Origin: Chrysemys picta bellii
Lineage: Eukaryota; Chordata; Testudines; Emydidae
DNA length: 64,000 nucleotides
Direction: 5' to 3'
NCBI RefSeq assembly: GCF_011386835.1
Contig: NC_088792.1
Span: forward strand, 223,847,894 to 223,911,893
The notes below the pieces were generated by a model, which did not search any database, was not told the origin of the DNA, and was given only the letters and a program-made list of their open reading frames with translations. Positions 1-12,339 of this stretch are shown here, piece by piece. Made by a program: the position numbers and the translations under genes. How positions within the stretch are numbered: the first letter of the stretch is position 1; each line of letters begins with the position of its first letter.

Positions 1-749
1 CATTTTCTGAAAGTCAGCCCCTTTAGAGGCATTCCAAATGGGGCACCCCCAAAAAAATCACTTGTAGATTTTGAAAATCCTGGCCAATAAAATCTAAACT
101 TTAAAGGGTTGTTTTTAATGGCTCTGTACATCACACCTAATCAAATTAGGTGCTACCTCATAATCAGTAGTAACAACTTTAATCATAACAAACAAATCAA
201 ATTAACAAAAACACACAGAGATGCCTTTGGACAGGTTAATCAACTATGATGAAGAGATGATTTAACAGCAGCATTACCTCCTTTCCAAGCCATACTTTCC
301 AAACATGATTTGATTCTGACCAAATCCACCAGTGCAATGGATCGGAATTGTTTAAAGCTCTTTCCTTCAATGGTCAAAGAGCATGTTGATATGGGTGAAG
401 AAAGAAAATTAAAAAACCCTCAGCATTTTCAGTAACAGTAACTAAACGTACTGACTAAATTTTTACCATGAAAGAAAAATATGGTGAGCCTAATTTTGTT
501 CACATTAGATTCAAGTTGGTATGGGACATGTTTTATAAATTAAAATTACGCAACCCTTTCCTGTCTTGCATCATCCTTGAATTTCAATTATTTAAGTCAG
601 ACACTGGTCTAACCAGAAAGGCACACAACACCAGATGAGATAAGTCAAACTTTACTACTCCCACACCAGCCCTGCAATGCAACCGTAACTCTGCCCCTTC
701 TGGAGTGGACAATAGCCTCGGGGAAAGGTCTAGTAAGGGAGTGCAACGG
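1..749. other. AT-rich stretch, no gene seen
   Basis: I see no convincing coding region, RNA gene or recognisable repeat before the CR1 tail that starts near 750. The sequence is AT-rich and resembles intergenic or intronic vertebrate DNA. Confidence 0.5.
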
Positions 750-940
750 TTAACAAGCTACCAAAGGAAGTGGTGGATTCTCCATCTCTTGAAGTCTTCA
801 AATCAACACTGGATGCCTTTCTGGAAGTTATTAGCTTCAACACAGGAATAACTGGATGAAGTTCTATTGCCTGTGTTGTACCGGAGTACAGACTAGATGA
901 TCTAATAATCCTTTCTGGCCCTAAAATCTGTCAATCTATA
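750..940 (+). repeat. CR1 LINE 3'-end fragment
   Basis: The stretch resembles the 3' end of a CR1 non-LTR retrotransposon. It has the block that encodes the last residues of ORF2 (sense: taccaaaggaagtggtgga, then ctccatctcttgaagtcttc) followed by the short 3' UTR ending in a tctgtcaatctata-type tail. The same block occurs at 60,740-60,920 in a better preserved CR1. Only the 3' terminus is present, which is usual for 5'-truncated CR1 insertions. Confidence 0.75.
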
Positions 941-3592
941 ATAAACAGACTGAGGAAGGACTAATGGAATGCATCATTTTTGTGCTGCATTCCACAAATC
1001 AATTTACAGCATTTATCTGCATGAACTCCAGTTGCATTCACTGTGTTAGGTGTAGCTGTGTTGAATGGTGGAGAGATTAGCTAGAGCAGCTTGGCACTGT
1101 GATATGAAAAGTGGTGCATGCATACCTTAAGTGTCCAAGTATGCATCATTTCAGCACAGAATTCTGTAGGCTGTGCCAGCAGAGGTGCGCAGGAGTGTTC
1201 TTGCTGTGTGGATTGCCCGGTGGTCTATGTGACAGCAGTCTCTGGGGCTTAGCGAGGAACAAGGCAATGTCTCAGAAGGAATCCTCAAGGTAAGGAATCC
1301 TAAGGGTGGGGTGGTTACATTTAGCATGTCTAAGATGGTTTGTGTGAAACAGACTCGATGTTTAAGTGCAGATCGTTCCTGTTAGCTAAGCCAGACTTAA
1401 ACACGAGTTTTGTCTTAGCAAAAAGAAGCTGTTGGGCTTTGTTCTACAATGCCCATGTGCTCTGTTCCCAAAATGTTCTGTGTAAATGATAGAATGCTAC
1501 TATGTGTGTTATTGACATGCTGGGCCAGAGGGAAGAGTTAAGGTTATATTGCAGGAGTTGGGGGGGAGGGGATATCATGTACCTTAACTTTGTATTTCCT
1601 GGTTTTCAGAAGTTTACGTTGAGCCACTCTTCACATTCTGAAAGGGCACAAGGCACCACCAGGCAACCTTCACTCTGTGTCAATGAAGTTTCTGAGGCAT
1701 TTATATAATAGATTTCCTCATGTAGGCAGGATTGCATTTCCAGTTGTTTATACTTGGAAGGAATATGCCTTAAAGAGGAGAAGGCTAGAAGCTACACATT
1801 CTGACAGATCAATGGAACAACTTACATTTTAGTTTAATAATGACTGTCAGAATTACAAAATTAAGTTTAATTATTCATTTTTCAAATTGACAAGAACCTT
1901 TCAGTACTTTTATCTAGGGGTCAAATGGGGAAGGACAGGGGAGATGAAGTAGTGGTATTCTTCCAGGCTCTGCTCACAAAATAAACTTCACCCATGTGAG
2001 TTGCCAAAATGAATTGCCACTCACGGGAGATCGTGCAGATGTTCAAAACATGAACATGTGTGTTCTCTGGGCTCCTTGAGCTTAGCTCCTATCGGAGGGG
2101 CTTGAATATGTCCATGGGCTCCGCCATGTACCTTGAGCTTAGCTCCTTTATTTTGTGGGGGAGGAGGGGCGAGGGGGAACAGTTGGGAGTGGTAGAACTC
2201 ACCAAAATGCAACATCACTCACAGAAAACTGCAAATTTGTGATTCCCTCTCTTTTCTTACATGAGAATGAAATAACTAACAATGACTACATTTAAATTAT
2301 CAGCACTAGGCATCTTAGTTAACCTCCTCACTGAAATGAATGAGGCACTTCTCAGAGCTATTATTCCAGCCTCTTTGCAAATTTACATACCTATCTCGTC
2401 ACTGATTACACTCAATTCATATTTTTGAGTGATTCCCCTACCCAACCATAACAACTAGCAACTTGCTTTTTTTTTTTAAATGAAAGCTGAGACCATGTCC
2501 ACACAAGGAGTGTTTACTGGTATGGGAATGCCAGTATACTATACTGACAGTGCTCCTGTGGGTACACAGCTTTGCTAGTATAGCTGATTTATACTTGTAC
2601 AGTAATTTCACAGGATGGAGGATAGCGATAATAATGCAGCTTATTCTTTTTAACTGACATAGCAAGACACTCCTAGTGCAGACCTGACCTAAGCAAACTG
2701 AGGTATGAGTATAAGAGAAACACTATTTTTAGGCCATCTGATTTTATTTTTTAAATTCATTTTTTAAAAGAGTAAAACAAAGGAACAACAATAGGAGGGC
2801 AGGGATTAAGAATCTGCAATATTATGGCTGGCCATATGGAATATTTGTCTAATTTTTATTTTTTTAAGAAGAAATTTTTCCTTCAGCCCCAGGCTTATCC
2901 TAATTTTGAAGTTTAAACTTGGGCAATGGATTTTCCCGGGTCTGATGAAAAAAAAAAAATAAGACTGATTCTCTCTCCCTTCCCATGTAATAATATCAAG
3001 CACAGTCTAACGTTGAAAGTTCAAACTTTTTACATAGTTAGCCTTTGCTAATGAGCACTGCGTTCTGAGTTCATAAAAAGGACTCTTTCAAAATGTAGTT
3101 TGAAGCAGTGAAAAAATAATTTAAGTCCACAAACGTGAACTCATACAGAAAGATTCTCAGCAGGAACTCGATAAGACTATGCTAATTTATACTAGATGAG
3201 GATCTGGCCCATAATATATGTATGTGTGCAGCACACACATGAACACCAAATTGCCCATTTTTCCCACAAGTGTTAAGAGGCGCACGTCAACCAAGATGGA
3301 CTCCACTCAGTTGCCTAAGACTTTTTTTTTATTAAAGAAAAACAATTGCAAATCTTAAAATTACATGCAAAAAAGCTGTTTATGAAAAATTAATGTACAA
3401 GTAAAATGAGAGGAAATGGAAGAGCAAGGTTCCTACAGTACCATGAACTCAGCTATACTGCACATGTTGTTTTGTATTTATTTTTATAAATATGCAGTTC
3501 AATGTATTATTGTTTGTTAAATCTAATCCGTACAATATACAGGATGGGCAGGGTGGCTGACTTAAGGTTCTTTTATGTTAACTGAACAATTT
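941..3592. other. No supported gene
   Basis: The open frames here are short and lack any recognisable domain. A 16-base direct repeat, cttgagcttagctcct, occurs at about 2077 and 2132. Several poly(T)/poly(A) runs are present. I find no exon or element I can name. Confidence 0.45.
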
Positions 3593-3595
3593 TAA

Positions 3596-3891
3596 GGTCT
3601 GGTCTACACAGGGGGATGAGGGGGGAAATCGATCTAAGTTAAGCAACTTCAGCTACGTGAATAACATAGCTGAAGTCGACATACTTAGATCTACTCACTG
3701 CGGTGTCTTCGCTGAGGTGAGTCAACTGCTGATGTTCCCCCATCGACTCCACCTGTGCTTGTCGCTCCGGTGAAGTACCAGAGTCGACCGGAGAGCACTC
3801 AGCAGTCGATTTATCGCGTCTAGACTAGACACAATAAATCGATCCCCGCTGGATCAAATCGCTGCCCGTCACGGGTAATGTAGACAAGCCC
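3596..3891. mobile_element. Harbinger-type MITE flanked by TAA
   Basis: This is a 296-bp non-autonomous DNA transposon. The left end reads ggtctggtctacaca and the right end, reverse-complemented, reads gggcttgtctacat, so the terminal inverted repeats match imperfectly. The trinucleotide TAA sits immediately outside both ends (3593-3595 and 3892-3894), which fits the 3-bp target duplication of PIF/Harbinger elements. The ends resemble those of the larger Harbinger at 27,188. There is no coding capacity. Confidence 0.75.
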
Positions 3892-4289
3892 TAACACTGC
3901 ATGGCAGTTCTTTCCATTTAAGAACCAAAAACCTAAGTTCTTCAGAAAAGAACACTGCCTCATCCATTTAAATAATATGCACAAATATTCTGAAATCTAT
4001 GCACCTCAAACTATACTAAACTTTTTATTCAAACATTTATTCAATAGGACATCTCTGAAAAAAGTTGGGAAGGAAGGAAGAAGGGACATCTTATAGAAAA
4101 TTCCAACATTTCCTCAAGGACAAGACAAAAGATGGCATCTGGGGGAATTTGTTCCTCATCAGCATTTAGGTAAATTTTAGGTTACTTTAATATAAAAAGT
4201 TAGTTTAATGAATTATCACAGGCTTCCATATTTACCCTCTTTAACTTTCTCTATACTAGTGCTCAGTGCTCAGGAGGACCTTAACATTT

Positions 4290-4470
4290 AGAATCATAGA
4301 ATATCAGGGTTGGAAGGGACCTCAGGAGGTCATCTCGTCCCCCCTGCTCAAAGCAGGACCAATCCCCAGACAGATTTTTACCCCAGTTCCCTAAATGGCC
4401 CCCTCAAGGATTGAACTCACAACCCTGGGTTTAGCAGGCCAATGCTCAAACCACTGAGCTAACCTCCCTA
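4290..4470 (-). mobile_element. tRNA-derived SINE (turtle type)
   Basis: Read on the minus strand, the element begins with a tRNA-like head: an A-box-like tagctcagtggtttgagc, then a B-box-like ggttgtgagttcaatcc. A body with ctggggattggtcctgctttg follows, then a tail ending in ccctgatattctatgattct. That tail is the same type as the CR1 3' end at 60.9 kb, which is how CR1-mobilised SINEs are recognised. A second copy is at 46,586-46,770. Confidence 0.85.
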
Positions 4471-5063
4471 GATATATTTATCTAAACCAATGTATCCCTA
4501 CCTCAACCACCTCTAAGTCCTTCTGCCAAAGAGGCTCGATCCTACTTGTAGTTGTATTCTTGGGCTGAAGCCCAGTTACATTATGCATTCTTTTCAGGGA
4601 GAGGATATTAAAGACATTTTTATTGCCTCTGGCAACTTGAGGGGCATCCCCGCAGCTACTGAATGTCACTTCATACCCTTCCGCCCCAGTCAGTCACCCA
4701 AATCACTGACTGCATTATTAAATGGGAGGAGGCATGGAAGCTGCTGCTGTTGGTTAATCAAGATGGCTACTTAGTGCTATGATCTCCTCTGCTTTGCTTT
4801 CAGACTCAATGGGACAGATGAGGTAGGAATGGTCACCAAACAATCCTATCCAATCCATACATGATATTTATAAACTGGGACAATTATGGCCTTGGGCTAC
4901 TACAGACCAAAGAAATCCTGTCCAACATAGACTGTTGGCAGATACGATCTGAATACTTATGCTAATTAATGTGTGTCAGTAATATTATGGTGTTATATCA
5001 CTAAAAAAAGTGTGTCTACAATTAAATACTCCAAGCTCACTATTTGCAATGAAAGACCCTTAC

Positions 5064-5228
5064 CTGGTAATTTAAAGACGAAGTGATCAGCTACTGTATA
5101 GCACATTCTGTTCTTCAATATAAAGAGTTTAGCCAAGAAGTAGAAATAGTCTATAGGAGTTGCGCCATGGTAAAAAACAACAAGCCCGGGTCCTTCTGGT
5201 ATTTTTTCCAGACCATGAACCTCATAAC
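5064..5228 (-). CDS. TMEM68-like: TMEM68-like acyltransferase, coding exon 2
   Basis: This 165-nt exon encodes about 55 residues beginning GYEVHG and ending FKLPG. It matches the catalytic block of TMEM68, an ER membrane acyltransferase of the DGAT/LPAT superfamily implicated in triacylglycerol synthesis. The active-site block FYHGATPID, with its His-Gly and Asp, is intact. The minus strand shows a proper acceptor (ttctaacag) and donor (ccag|gtaagg). Both boundaries are phase 1, matching the donor phase of the exon at 14,578. Similarity to remembered mammalian TMEM68 is clear but not close (EGPGLVVFYHG in place of EDGPALIIFYHG), so it could be a paralogue rather than the orthologue. Downstream exons are not found to the left within the window, so they probably lie beyond position 1. 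Confidence 0.88.
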
Positions 5229-5874
5229 CTGTTAGAAGTATAAGGTACAATGGAGTCAACGTTTTATACCACTCATACTCCAATATAACAACATCCTTGA
5301 GAAAAGTTAACATGTTATAGAGCACGATGAACACAAGAGCTGCTGCACGATGACTTCAAAGATGACAAAAGCTGATTTCACAATTAACTATTTACTCTAA
5401 AAGAGTGAGAAGAATTTCACTAAACACAAAGTTTACAATAATACAAAAGCCACCTTACTATCTTGAACTATTATATCATTTTAACATATGTTTTCCCCCA
5501 AAACATCTAGAATATTGCTGAAGTCTTACAAATCATTTATATCACTTATGTAATTGAGATTATTTAAAAGTAATTAAAACAAGGAATAGATGAGGGGAGG
5601 AGGATTGGTAGATAAACCACAGTTGGAAACAGTGACAAATCAGTGATCAAGAACACTATCTTATGTAAATGGGGACAGGAAAAAGTTTGACTTGACAATG
5701 TGCCCTTCAGTTTTTTCATTTGCAGGCCTTTTATATTTATAAAAAATCTCTTCTTAGGAAAAATGTATCTGCAGAACTAATGAGATAGTGGTGGCAGAGG
5801 AAAGTACTAAAAACAATTTTGGGACTTGTGCAGAAGTTTTAAACATGTTTATTTAAATTCTTGGTTGAAATTTG

Positions 5875-5876
<2 letters not shown>

Positions 5877-5928
<52 letters not shown>
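5877..5928. repeat. (AC)26 microsatellite
   Basis: There are 26 uninterrupted AC dinucleotides. It lies in the intron between the two TMEM68-like exons, about 650 bp upstream of exon 2 in transcript order. The length suggests it is polymorphic. Confidence 0.97.
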
Positions 5929-5930
<2 letters not shown>

Positions 5931-7317
5931 TTCTTTTATTGGGTAGCCATTTCTAATGGTATTTTTCTGCCCATCCATGTTAAATGTGTAAAATTTTCAG
6001 CTGTAGTTTAGTTACATGCTTTCCTTTTATTTTTCTTGCTGCTTTTTTTTGCTTTTCCATGCCTCCCACTCTCTTTGATTGTATCTAGACTCTTGCCTCA
6101 TCTCTTGATTAGCTTTTCCTTTCAAAATTTGAGGAGCTGTAACATCACAGTAAAGAAATGATGATCTGGTTTCCTGGCACGCTGATCTTGTCTATTTGAT
6201 GAAACGCTTTCAAAGTTAGAAAGAGGAAATGAAGTCACTTATCAAAGACTATAGTCCTCTAACTCCTTTATTCTAAATACAAGTTTTAACTGTAAAAAGA
6301 GAAATCCTTTCTGCTGCCAGTCCCAATCCTAAAACCCATACAAATGCTAAGACAATAATGTTAGCAGTATTAGGCTAACGTCATATACAAATAACTTTAT
6401 TACTTTCATGGTATTATAAGACTTCTTAGATGAATAAACAGTAGGAAAATTGTGCATCTTACTTAAGTGGAAAGAAAATTCTTTGTACAGTTGCATGGGG
6501 GGAGAGGTGTCAGAAAGACCAGGGAGGATGAGTTTACAGTAACTTCAGACAGTAGTTGAGGGTCTGGAGAGAGCTTTAGCTGTGCAGACAGAAGTGTCAA
6601 ACCTTAGATATGGTATGAGGAAGAAACAGCAAGTGTCTCGGAGAATGAGAATTTTCTTTACAAAAAAAGCAACTACATATATATATGCACATCCTTTTTC
6701 TACTCTTTGATATAGCTGATGGTTTTGGTCCAATATGCTTTAATAGATTTAAAGTTGCATTTTGGGCTCTGTAAGCTTTTTGATGCAGGCTTTGCACTAT
6801 CTAGTTATCAATGCCTTAAAAACTTACTTCCCTTTGACTGAATGGCAGAGAAAAAGTGGAGATGATTTTCAGGAAGGATTTTGGTCTTTATGTAAATTGC
6901 TCTTCAAACATCCTTTTTTGCTTTGGCTGAATCTAGACACGGTGGTTATGAAAAAAGGCTCAGAAATAGGTGATTTTCTTATGTATAAAGAGCAGATAAT
7001 TTCTTAGAATTTCTTTATATTTATAGTAGGAGTAGTAAAGGGGTCATGAATGGTTAGGGCTCCAAGGTCAAGTTAAGGTAATGAGTGGAGAAAGTGAATT
7101 AGATTGAAGTTAAGTGCTGATTTTAAGAATCTCTTGACATGAGTCTTAAAAGAAACATGACATGTTCTGTCCAAATATATTGTACTAACAAATGCTGGAT
7201 GGTTAACTTTCAGGGAAATGGCAGTTAGCCTCAATGATAATACAAAGAGAAGGAAGCATTTAATTTTGATCCAATATGTTTATTTGATCATCAGGACTGG
7301 GATTTTAAACATCATGT
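5929..7317. other. TMEM68-like intron, no element recognised
   Basis: This is AT-rich intronic sequence between the two TMEM68-like exons. I see no coding region or named repeat. The open frames at 6545-7007 have no recognisable domain. Confidence 0.5.
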
Positions 7318-7474
7318 ACTCCTGAGGGCATTCTGCACCAAAATATTAAAAATTCTGCGCACAATATTTTAAAATTCTGCAAGTTTTATTTGTCAATAAA
7401 TAAATGCAGAGGCTCCAGCATGGTATTGGGGTGCACAGGCCACTAGGTGCACAAAGGTGGGAGATCATCCTGCA
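7318..7474. repeat. Unassigned interspersed repeat fragment
   Basis: The block has repeated attctgc motifs (gggcattctgcacc, aaattctgcgcac, aaattctgcaag). It resembles an interspersed repeat I have seen in turtle sequence, but I cannot name the family or define its ends. It abuts the 3' end of the CR1 at 7,476. Confidence 0.35.
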
Positions 7475-7674
7475 GCATAAGAACATAAGACTGGCCATAC
7501 CGGGTCAGACCAAAGGTCCATCTAGCCCAGTATCCTGTCTACCGACAGTGGCCAATGCCAGGTGCCCCAGAGGGAGTGGACCTAACAGGTAATGATCAAG
7601 TGATCTCTCTCCTGCCATCCATCTCCATCCTCTGACAAACAGAGGCTAGGGACACCATTCCTTACCCATCCTGG

Positions 7675-10600
7675 CTAATAGCCATTAATGGACTTAACCA
7701 CCATGAATTTATCCAGTTCTCTTTTAAATGCTGTTATAGTCCTAGCCTTCACAACCTCCTCAGGTAAGGAGTTCCACAAGTTGACTGTGCGCTGCGTGAA
7801 GAAGAACTTCCTTGTATTTGTTTTAAACCTGCTCCCTATTAATTTGGTGACCCCTAGTTCTTGTATTATGGGAATAAGCAAATAACTTTTCCTTATCCAC
7901 TTTCTCCATATCACTCATGATTTTATATACCTCTATCATATCCCCCCATAGTCTCCTCTTTTCCAAGCTGAAGAGTCCTAGGCTCTTTAATCTCTCTTCA
8001 TATGAAACCCGTTCCAAACCCCTAATCATTTTAGTTGCCCTTTTCTGAACCTTTTCTAGTGCCAGTATATCTTTTTTGAGATGAGGAGACCACATCTGTA
8101 CGCAGTATTCGAGATGTGAGCGTACCATCAATTTATATAAGGGCAATAATATATTCTCAGTCTTATTCTCTATCCCCTTTTTAATGATTCCTAACATCCT
8201 GTTTGCTTTTTTGACTGCCTTTGCACACTGCGTGGACATCTTCAGAGAACTATCCACGATGACTCCAAGATCTTTTTCCTGATTCATTGTAGCTAAATTA
8301 GCCCCCATCATATTGTATGTATAGTTGGGGTTATTTTTTCCAATGTGCATTACTTTACATTTATCCACATTACATTTCCTTTGCCATTTTGTTGCCCAAT
8401 CACTTAGTTTTGTGAGATCTTTTTGAAGTTCATCATAGTCTGCTTTGGTCTTAACTATCTTGTGCAGTTTAGTATCATCTGCAAACTTTGCCACCTCACT
8501 GTTTACCCCTTTCTCCAGATCATTTATGAATAAGTTGAATAGGATCGGTCCGAGGACTGACCCTGGGGGAACACCACTCGTTACCCCTCTCCATTCTGAG
8601 AATTTACTATTAATTCCTACCCTTTGTTCCCGGACTTTTAACCAGTTCTCAATCCATGAAAAGACCTTCCCTTTTATCCCATGACAGCTTAATTTACGTA
8701 AGAGCCTTTGGTGAGGGACCTTGTCAAAGGCTTTCTGGAAATCTAAGTATACTATGTCCACTGGATCCCCCTTGTCCACATGTTTGTTGACCCCTTCAAA
8801 GAACTCTAATAGATTAGTAAGACATGATTTCCCTTTACAGAAACCATGTTGACTATTTATGTCAGTTTATGTTTTTCTATGTGTCTGACAATTTTATTCT
8901 TAACTATTGTTTCGACTAATTTGCCCAGTACCGACGTTAGACTTACCGGTCTATAATTGCCGGGATCACCTCTAGAGCCCTTTTTAAATATTGGCATTAC
9001 ATTAGCTAACTTCCAGTCATTGGGTACAGAAGCTGATTTAAAGGACAGGTTACAAACCTTAGTTAATAGTTCCGCAACTTCACATTTGAGTTCTTTCAGA
9101 ACTCTTGGGTGAATGCCATCTGGTCCCGGTGACTTCTTAATGTTAAGTTTATCAATTAATTCCAAAACCTCCTCTAGTGACACTTCAATCTGTGACAGTT
9201 CCTCAGATTTGTCACCTACAAAAGCCGGCTCAGGTTTGGGAATCTCCCTAACATCCTCAGCCGTGAAGACTGAAGCAAAGAATCCATTTAGTTTCTCCGC
9301 AATGACTTTATCGTCTTTAAGTGCTCCTTTTGTATCTCGATCATCAAGGGGCCCCACAGGTTGTTTAGCAGGCTTCCTGCTTCTGATATACTAAACATTT
9401 TGTTATTACCTTTGGAATTTTTGGCTAGCCGTTCTTCAGATTCCTCTTTGCCTTTTCTTATTACATTCTTGCAATTAATTTGGCAGCGTTTATGCTTCTT
9501 TCTATTTGCCTCACTAGGATTTGACTTCCACTTTTTAAAGGAAGTCTTTTTATCTCTCACTGCTTCTTTTACATGGTTAAGCCAAGCCACGGTGCCTCTT
9601 TTTTAGTTCTTTTACTGTGTTTCTTAATTTGGGGTATACATCGAAGTTGGGCCTCTGTTATGGTGTCTTTAAAAAGCACCCATGCAGCTTGCAAGGATTT
9701 CGCTTTAGTCACTGTACTTTTTAACTTCTGTTTAACTAATCCCCTCATTTTTGCATAGTTCCCCCTTTTGAAATTAAATGCCACAGTGTTGGGCTGTTGA
9801 GATGTTCTTCCCACCACAGGGATGTTGAATGCTATTGTATTATGGTCACTATTTCCAAGCGGTCCTGTTATAGTTACCTCTTGGACCATCTCCTGTGCTC
9901 CACTCAGGACTAAATCTAGAGTTGCCTCTCCCCTTGTGGGTTCCCGTACCAGCTGCTCCATGAAGCAGTCATTTAAAGTATCGAGAAATGTTATCTCTGC
10001 AGTTCGTCCTGAAGTGAAATGTTCCCCGTCAATATGGGGATAATTGAAATCCCCCACTATTATTGGGTTCTTAATTTTGATAGCCTCTCTAATTTCCCTT
10101 AGCATTTCATCATCACTATCACTGTCCTGGTCAGGTGGTCTATAATAGATCCCTAATGTTATATTCTTATTAGAGCATGAAATTTCTATCCATAGAGATT
10201 CTATGGAACATGTGGATTCACTTAAGATTTTTACTTCATTTGATTCTACATTTTCTTTCACATATAGTGCCCTCCCCCACCCCCCGCATGACCTGTTCTG
10301 TCCTTCCGATATATTTTGTACCCTGGAATGATTGTGTCCCATTGATTGCTCTCAGTCCACCAGGTTTCAATGATGCCTATTATATCAATATCCTCCTTTA
10401 TCACAAGGCACTCTAGTTCACCTATCTTATTATTTAGACTTCAAGCATTTGTGTACAAGCACTTTAAAAACTTGTCACTATTTATTTGTCTGCCCTTTTC
10501 TGATACGTCAGATTCTTTTTTATGTGAATGTTTATCATCTGATCTGGCCCTTACATTATCCTCCTCCATCCTCTGCTCCTGACTATAACCTGGAGATTCT

Positions 10601-10677
10601 CTATCATTAGACTCTCCCCTAAGAGAAGTCTCTGTCCAATCCACATGCTCCTCTGCAGCAGTCAGCTTTCCCCCCAT
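7675..10677 (-). pseudogene. CR1 ORF2: APE endonuclease plus reverse transcriptase, broken
   Basis: The protein reads from about 10,677 (MGGKLTAAEEH) to the C-terminus at 7,675. The apurinic-like endonuclease shows IIETWW, GDFNYPHIDG and SDHNTI. The reverse transcriptase shows KSPGPDGIHP, NYRPVSLTS, the motif A FQKAFDKVPH, GSVLGPILFNLFINDL and the catalytic KFADDTKL. The C-terminal thumb and tail ([11 protein letters not shown]) are present. Lesions seen: an in-frame TGA soon after KCLYTNA near 10,441, and frame changes near 10,290, near 9,580, near 9,330-9,360 and near 8,780-8,860. All catalytic motifs survive. ORF2 supplies target-primed reverse transcription; in this copy it is inactive. 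Its start is four bases past the ORF1 stop. Confidence 0.9.
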
Positions 10678-10680
10678 CTC

Positions 10681-11601
10681 CTAGTTTAAAAACTGCTCTA
10701 CAACCTTTATAATGTTTAGTGCCAGCAGTCTGGTTCCACTTTGGTTTAGGTGGAGCCCATCTCTCCTGTATAGGCTCCCCCCATCCCAAAAGTTTCCCCA
10801 GTTCCTAATGAATGTAAACTCCTCCTCTCGACACCATCATCTCATCCACGCATTGAGACTCTGAAGCTCTGCCTGCCTACCTGGCCCTGTGCGTGGAACT
10901 GGGAGCATTTCTGAGAATGCCACCATAGAGGTCCTGGATTTCAGTCTCTTCCCTAGCAGCCTAAATTTGGCCTCCAGGACATCTCTCCTACCCTTCCCTA
11001 TATCATTGGTACCTACATGTACCACGACCACCGGCTCCTCCCCAGCACTACACATAAGTCTGTCTAGATGCCTCGAGAGATCCGCAACCTTCGCACCAGG
11101 CAGGCAAGTCACCATGCGGTTCTCCCGGTCATCACAAACCCAGCTATCTACGTTTCTAATGATCGAATCTCCCATTACTAACACCTGCCTTTTCCTAGCA
11201 ACTGGAGTTCCCTCCCCTGGAGAGGTAACCTCAGTGCGAGAGGCAACCCCTGCACCATCTGGTAGGAGGATCCCAACTATGGGAAGGTTTCCCTCTGCTC
11301 CCATTGACTGTTCTGCTTCACTGGGCCTTTCATCCTCAACAGTGCAGGGGCTGTCTGCCTGGAGGTGGGACAATTCTACAGTGTCCCGGAAAGCCTCATC
11401 AACATACCTCTCTGCCTCTCTTAGCTCCTCCAGTTCTGCTATCCTGGCCTCCAAAGTCCGTACGTGTTCTCTGAGGACCAGGAGCTCCTTGCACCGAATG
11501 CACACATACGCCACCCGCCCACGGGGCAGGTAATCATACATGCTGCACTCAGTGCAATAAACTAGATAGCCCCCACTCTGCAGCTGGGCTTCTGCCTGCA
11601 T
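10681..11601 (-). pseudogene. CR1 ORF1: coiled coil plus SGNH esterase domain, one stop
   Basis: The frame opens at 11,601 (MQAEAQLQSGG). In order it shows a Cys-rich segment (YCTECSMYDY, CIRCKELLVL), a predicted coiled coil (LREHVRTLEARIAELEELREAE) and a GDS(L)/SGNH esterase-like domain with VMGDSIIRN and VVHVGTNDIG. This is the arrangement known for CR1 ORF1. An in-frame TGA follows NAWMR at 10,834-10,836. Past it the same frame continues (EEEFTFIRNWGNFWDG, then DGLHLNQSGTRLLALNII) to a stop at 10,681. The single nonsense codon is the only lesion I see. Confidence 0.85.
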
Positions 11602-12339
11602 TGTCTCCTAGTTAATGAAAGGGCTGTTTAAGCAAGAAGTTTTGAATGTAGTTTGGTTTTTTTATAGGTTTTAAGGGGAATAAAGGGAAACCGGCAAGGG
11701 ACCACGCTCTCTTCCCACTCCCCTTCCCAACTCCCTTGCGAAACTCCCTGTTAGCAGCCCCTGGTCGCTTGTGCGCTGCTTTATAAAGCCCTGGCCTGTG
11801 TGAATGCCCCGCCCACTGATTAAGGCTCAGCCAATTACCAGAGGCTTCTAGCTTTCAGACCTTCCTTTGAAGCTCACAGCTTCCAACTGCCAGCCACAGC
11901 ACACGGTCCTTCAAACAACCAACCAAACAAACAGACTGACAACCACAAGCTCAGCACACAGCAAGTAACCCCCAAACAAACACACACTACACACTAACAA
12001 ATACACACTACAGACAGCCCCCCAATCCTCCACCCCCGGGACACAGACTCAGCGGTGAGGCTGCACCTAACCCTGACACAGCACAAGGCCTGGGCCAGAA
12101 ACACCCTGACATGCGAAACCTGCAAAAAACACGCAGAAATTGGGTTTGTTTTTGGCTTAACTGGCTTATGAGTTAGTTGTTAGCTAGTTTTTGGCTTGTA
12201 GCTTGTTTGGCTTGCAGCTTGTTGCTTCTTTTTTTTTTTTAAATCAGCTCCGGCAAGCAGGGGCAAGGGGGAGGAGAGAGTCAAGGGTGCACAATGGGCC
12301 CCCCACCATCCCAGACTGTACGATGGGGGGCGGGGGATC

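Larger units (their letters stand above)
7476..12200 (-). mobile_element. Nearly full-length CR1 LINE
   Basis: A minus-strand CR1 retrotransposon runs from a GC-rich 5' UTR (about 11,602-12,200; the outer limit is uncertain) through ORF1 and ORF2 to the 3' end at 7,476, where the strand ends ...ttatgttctta. The 5' UTR contains a tttataaa box near 11,780 and stretches rich in gtttg/ctgtg. ORF1 and ORF2 are separated by only a few bases. Both carry a few stops and small frameshifts, so this copy is not active, but its completeness is unusual for CR1, most copies of which are 5'-truncated. Confidence 0.9.

Noticed and set aside
5826..6011. Thr-His repeat open frame
   Set aside because: It translates the (AC)26 microsatellite.
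10889..11533. 214-residue plus-strand frame
   Set aside because: It is the antisense of CR1 ORF1. Its motifs are meaningless, while the minus strand shows the SGNH and coiled-coil features.
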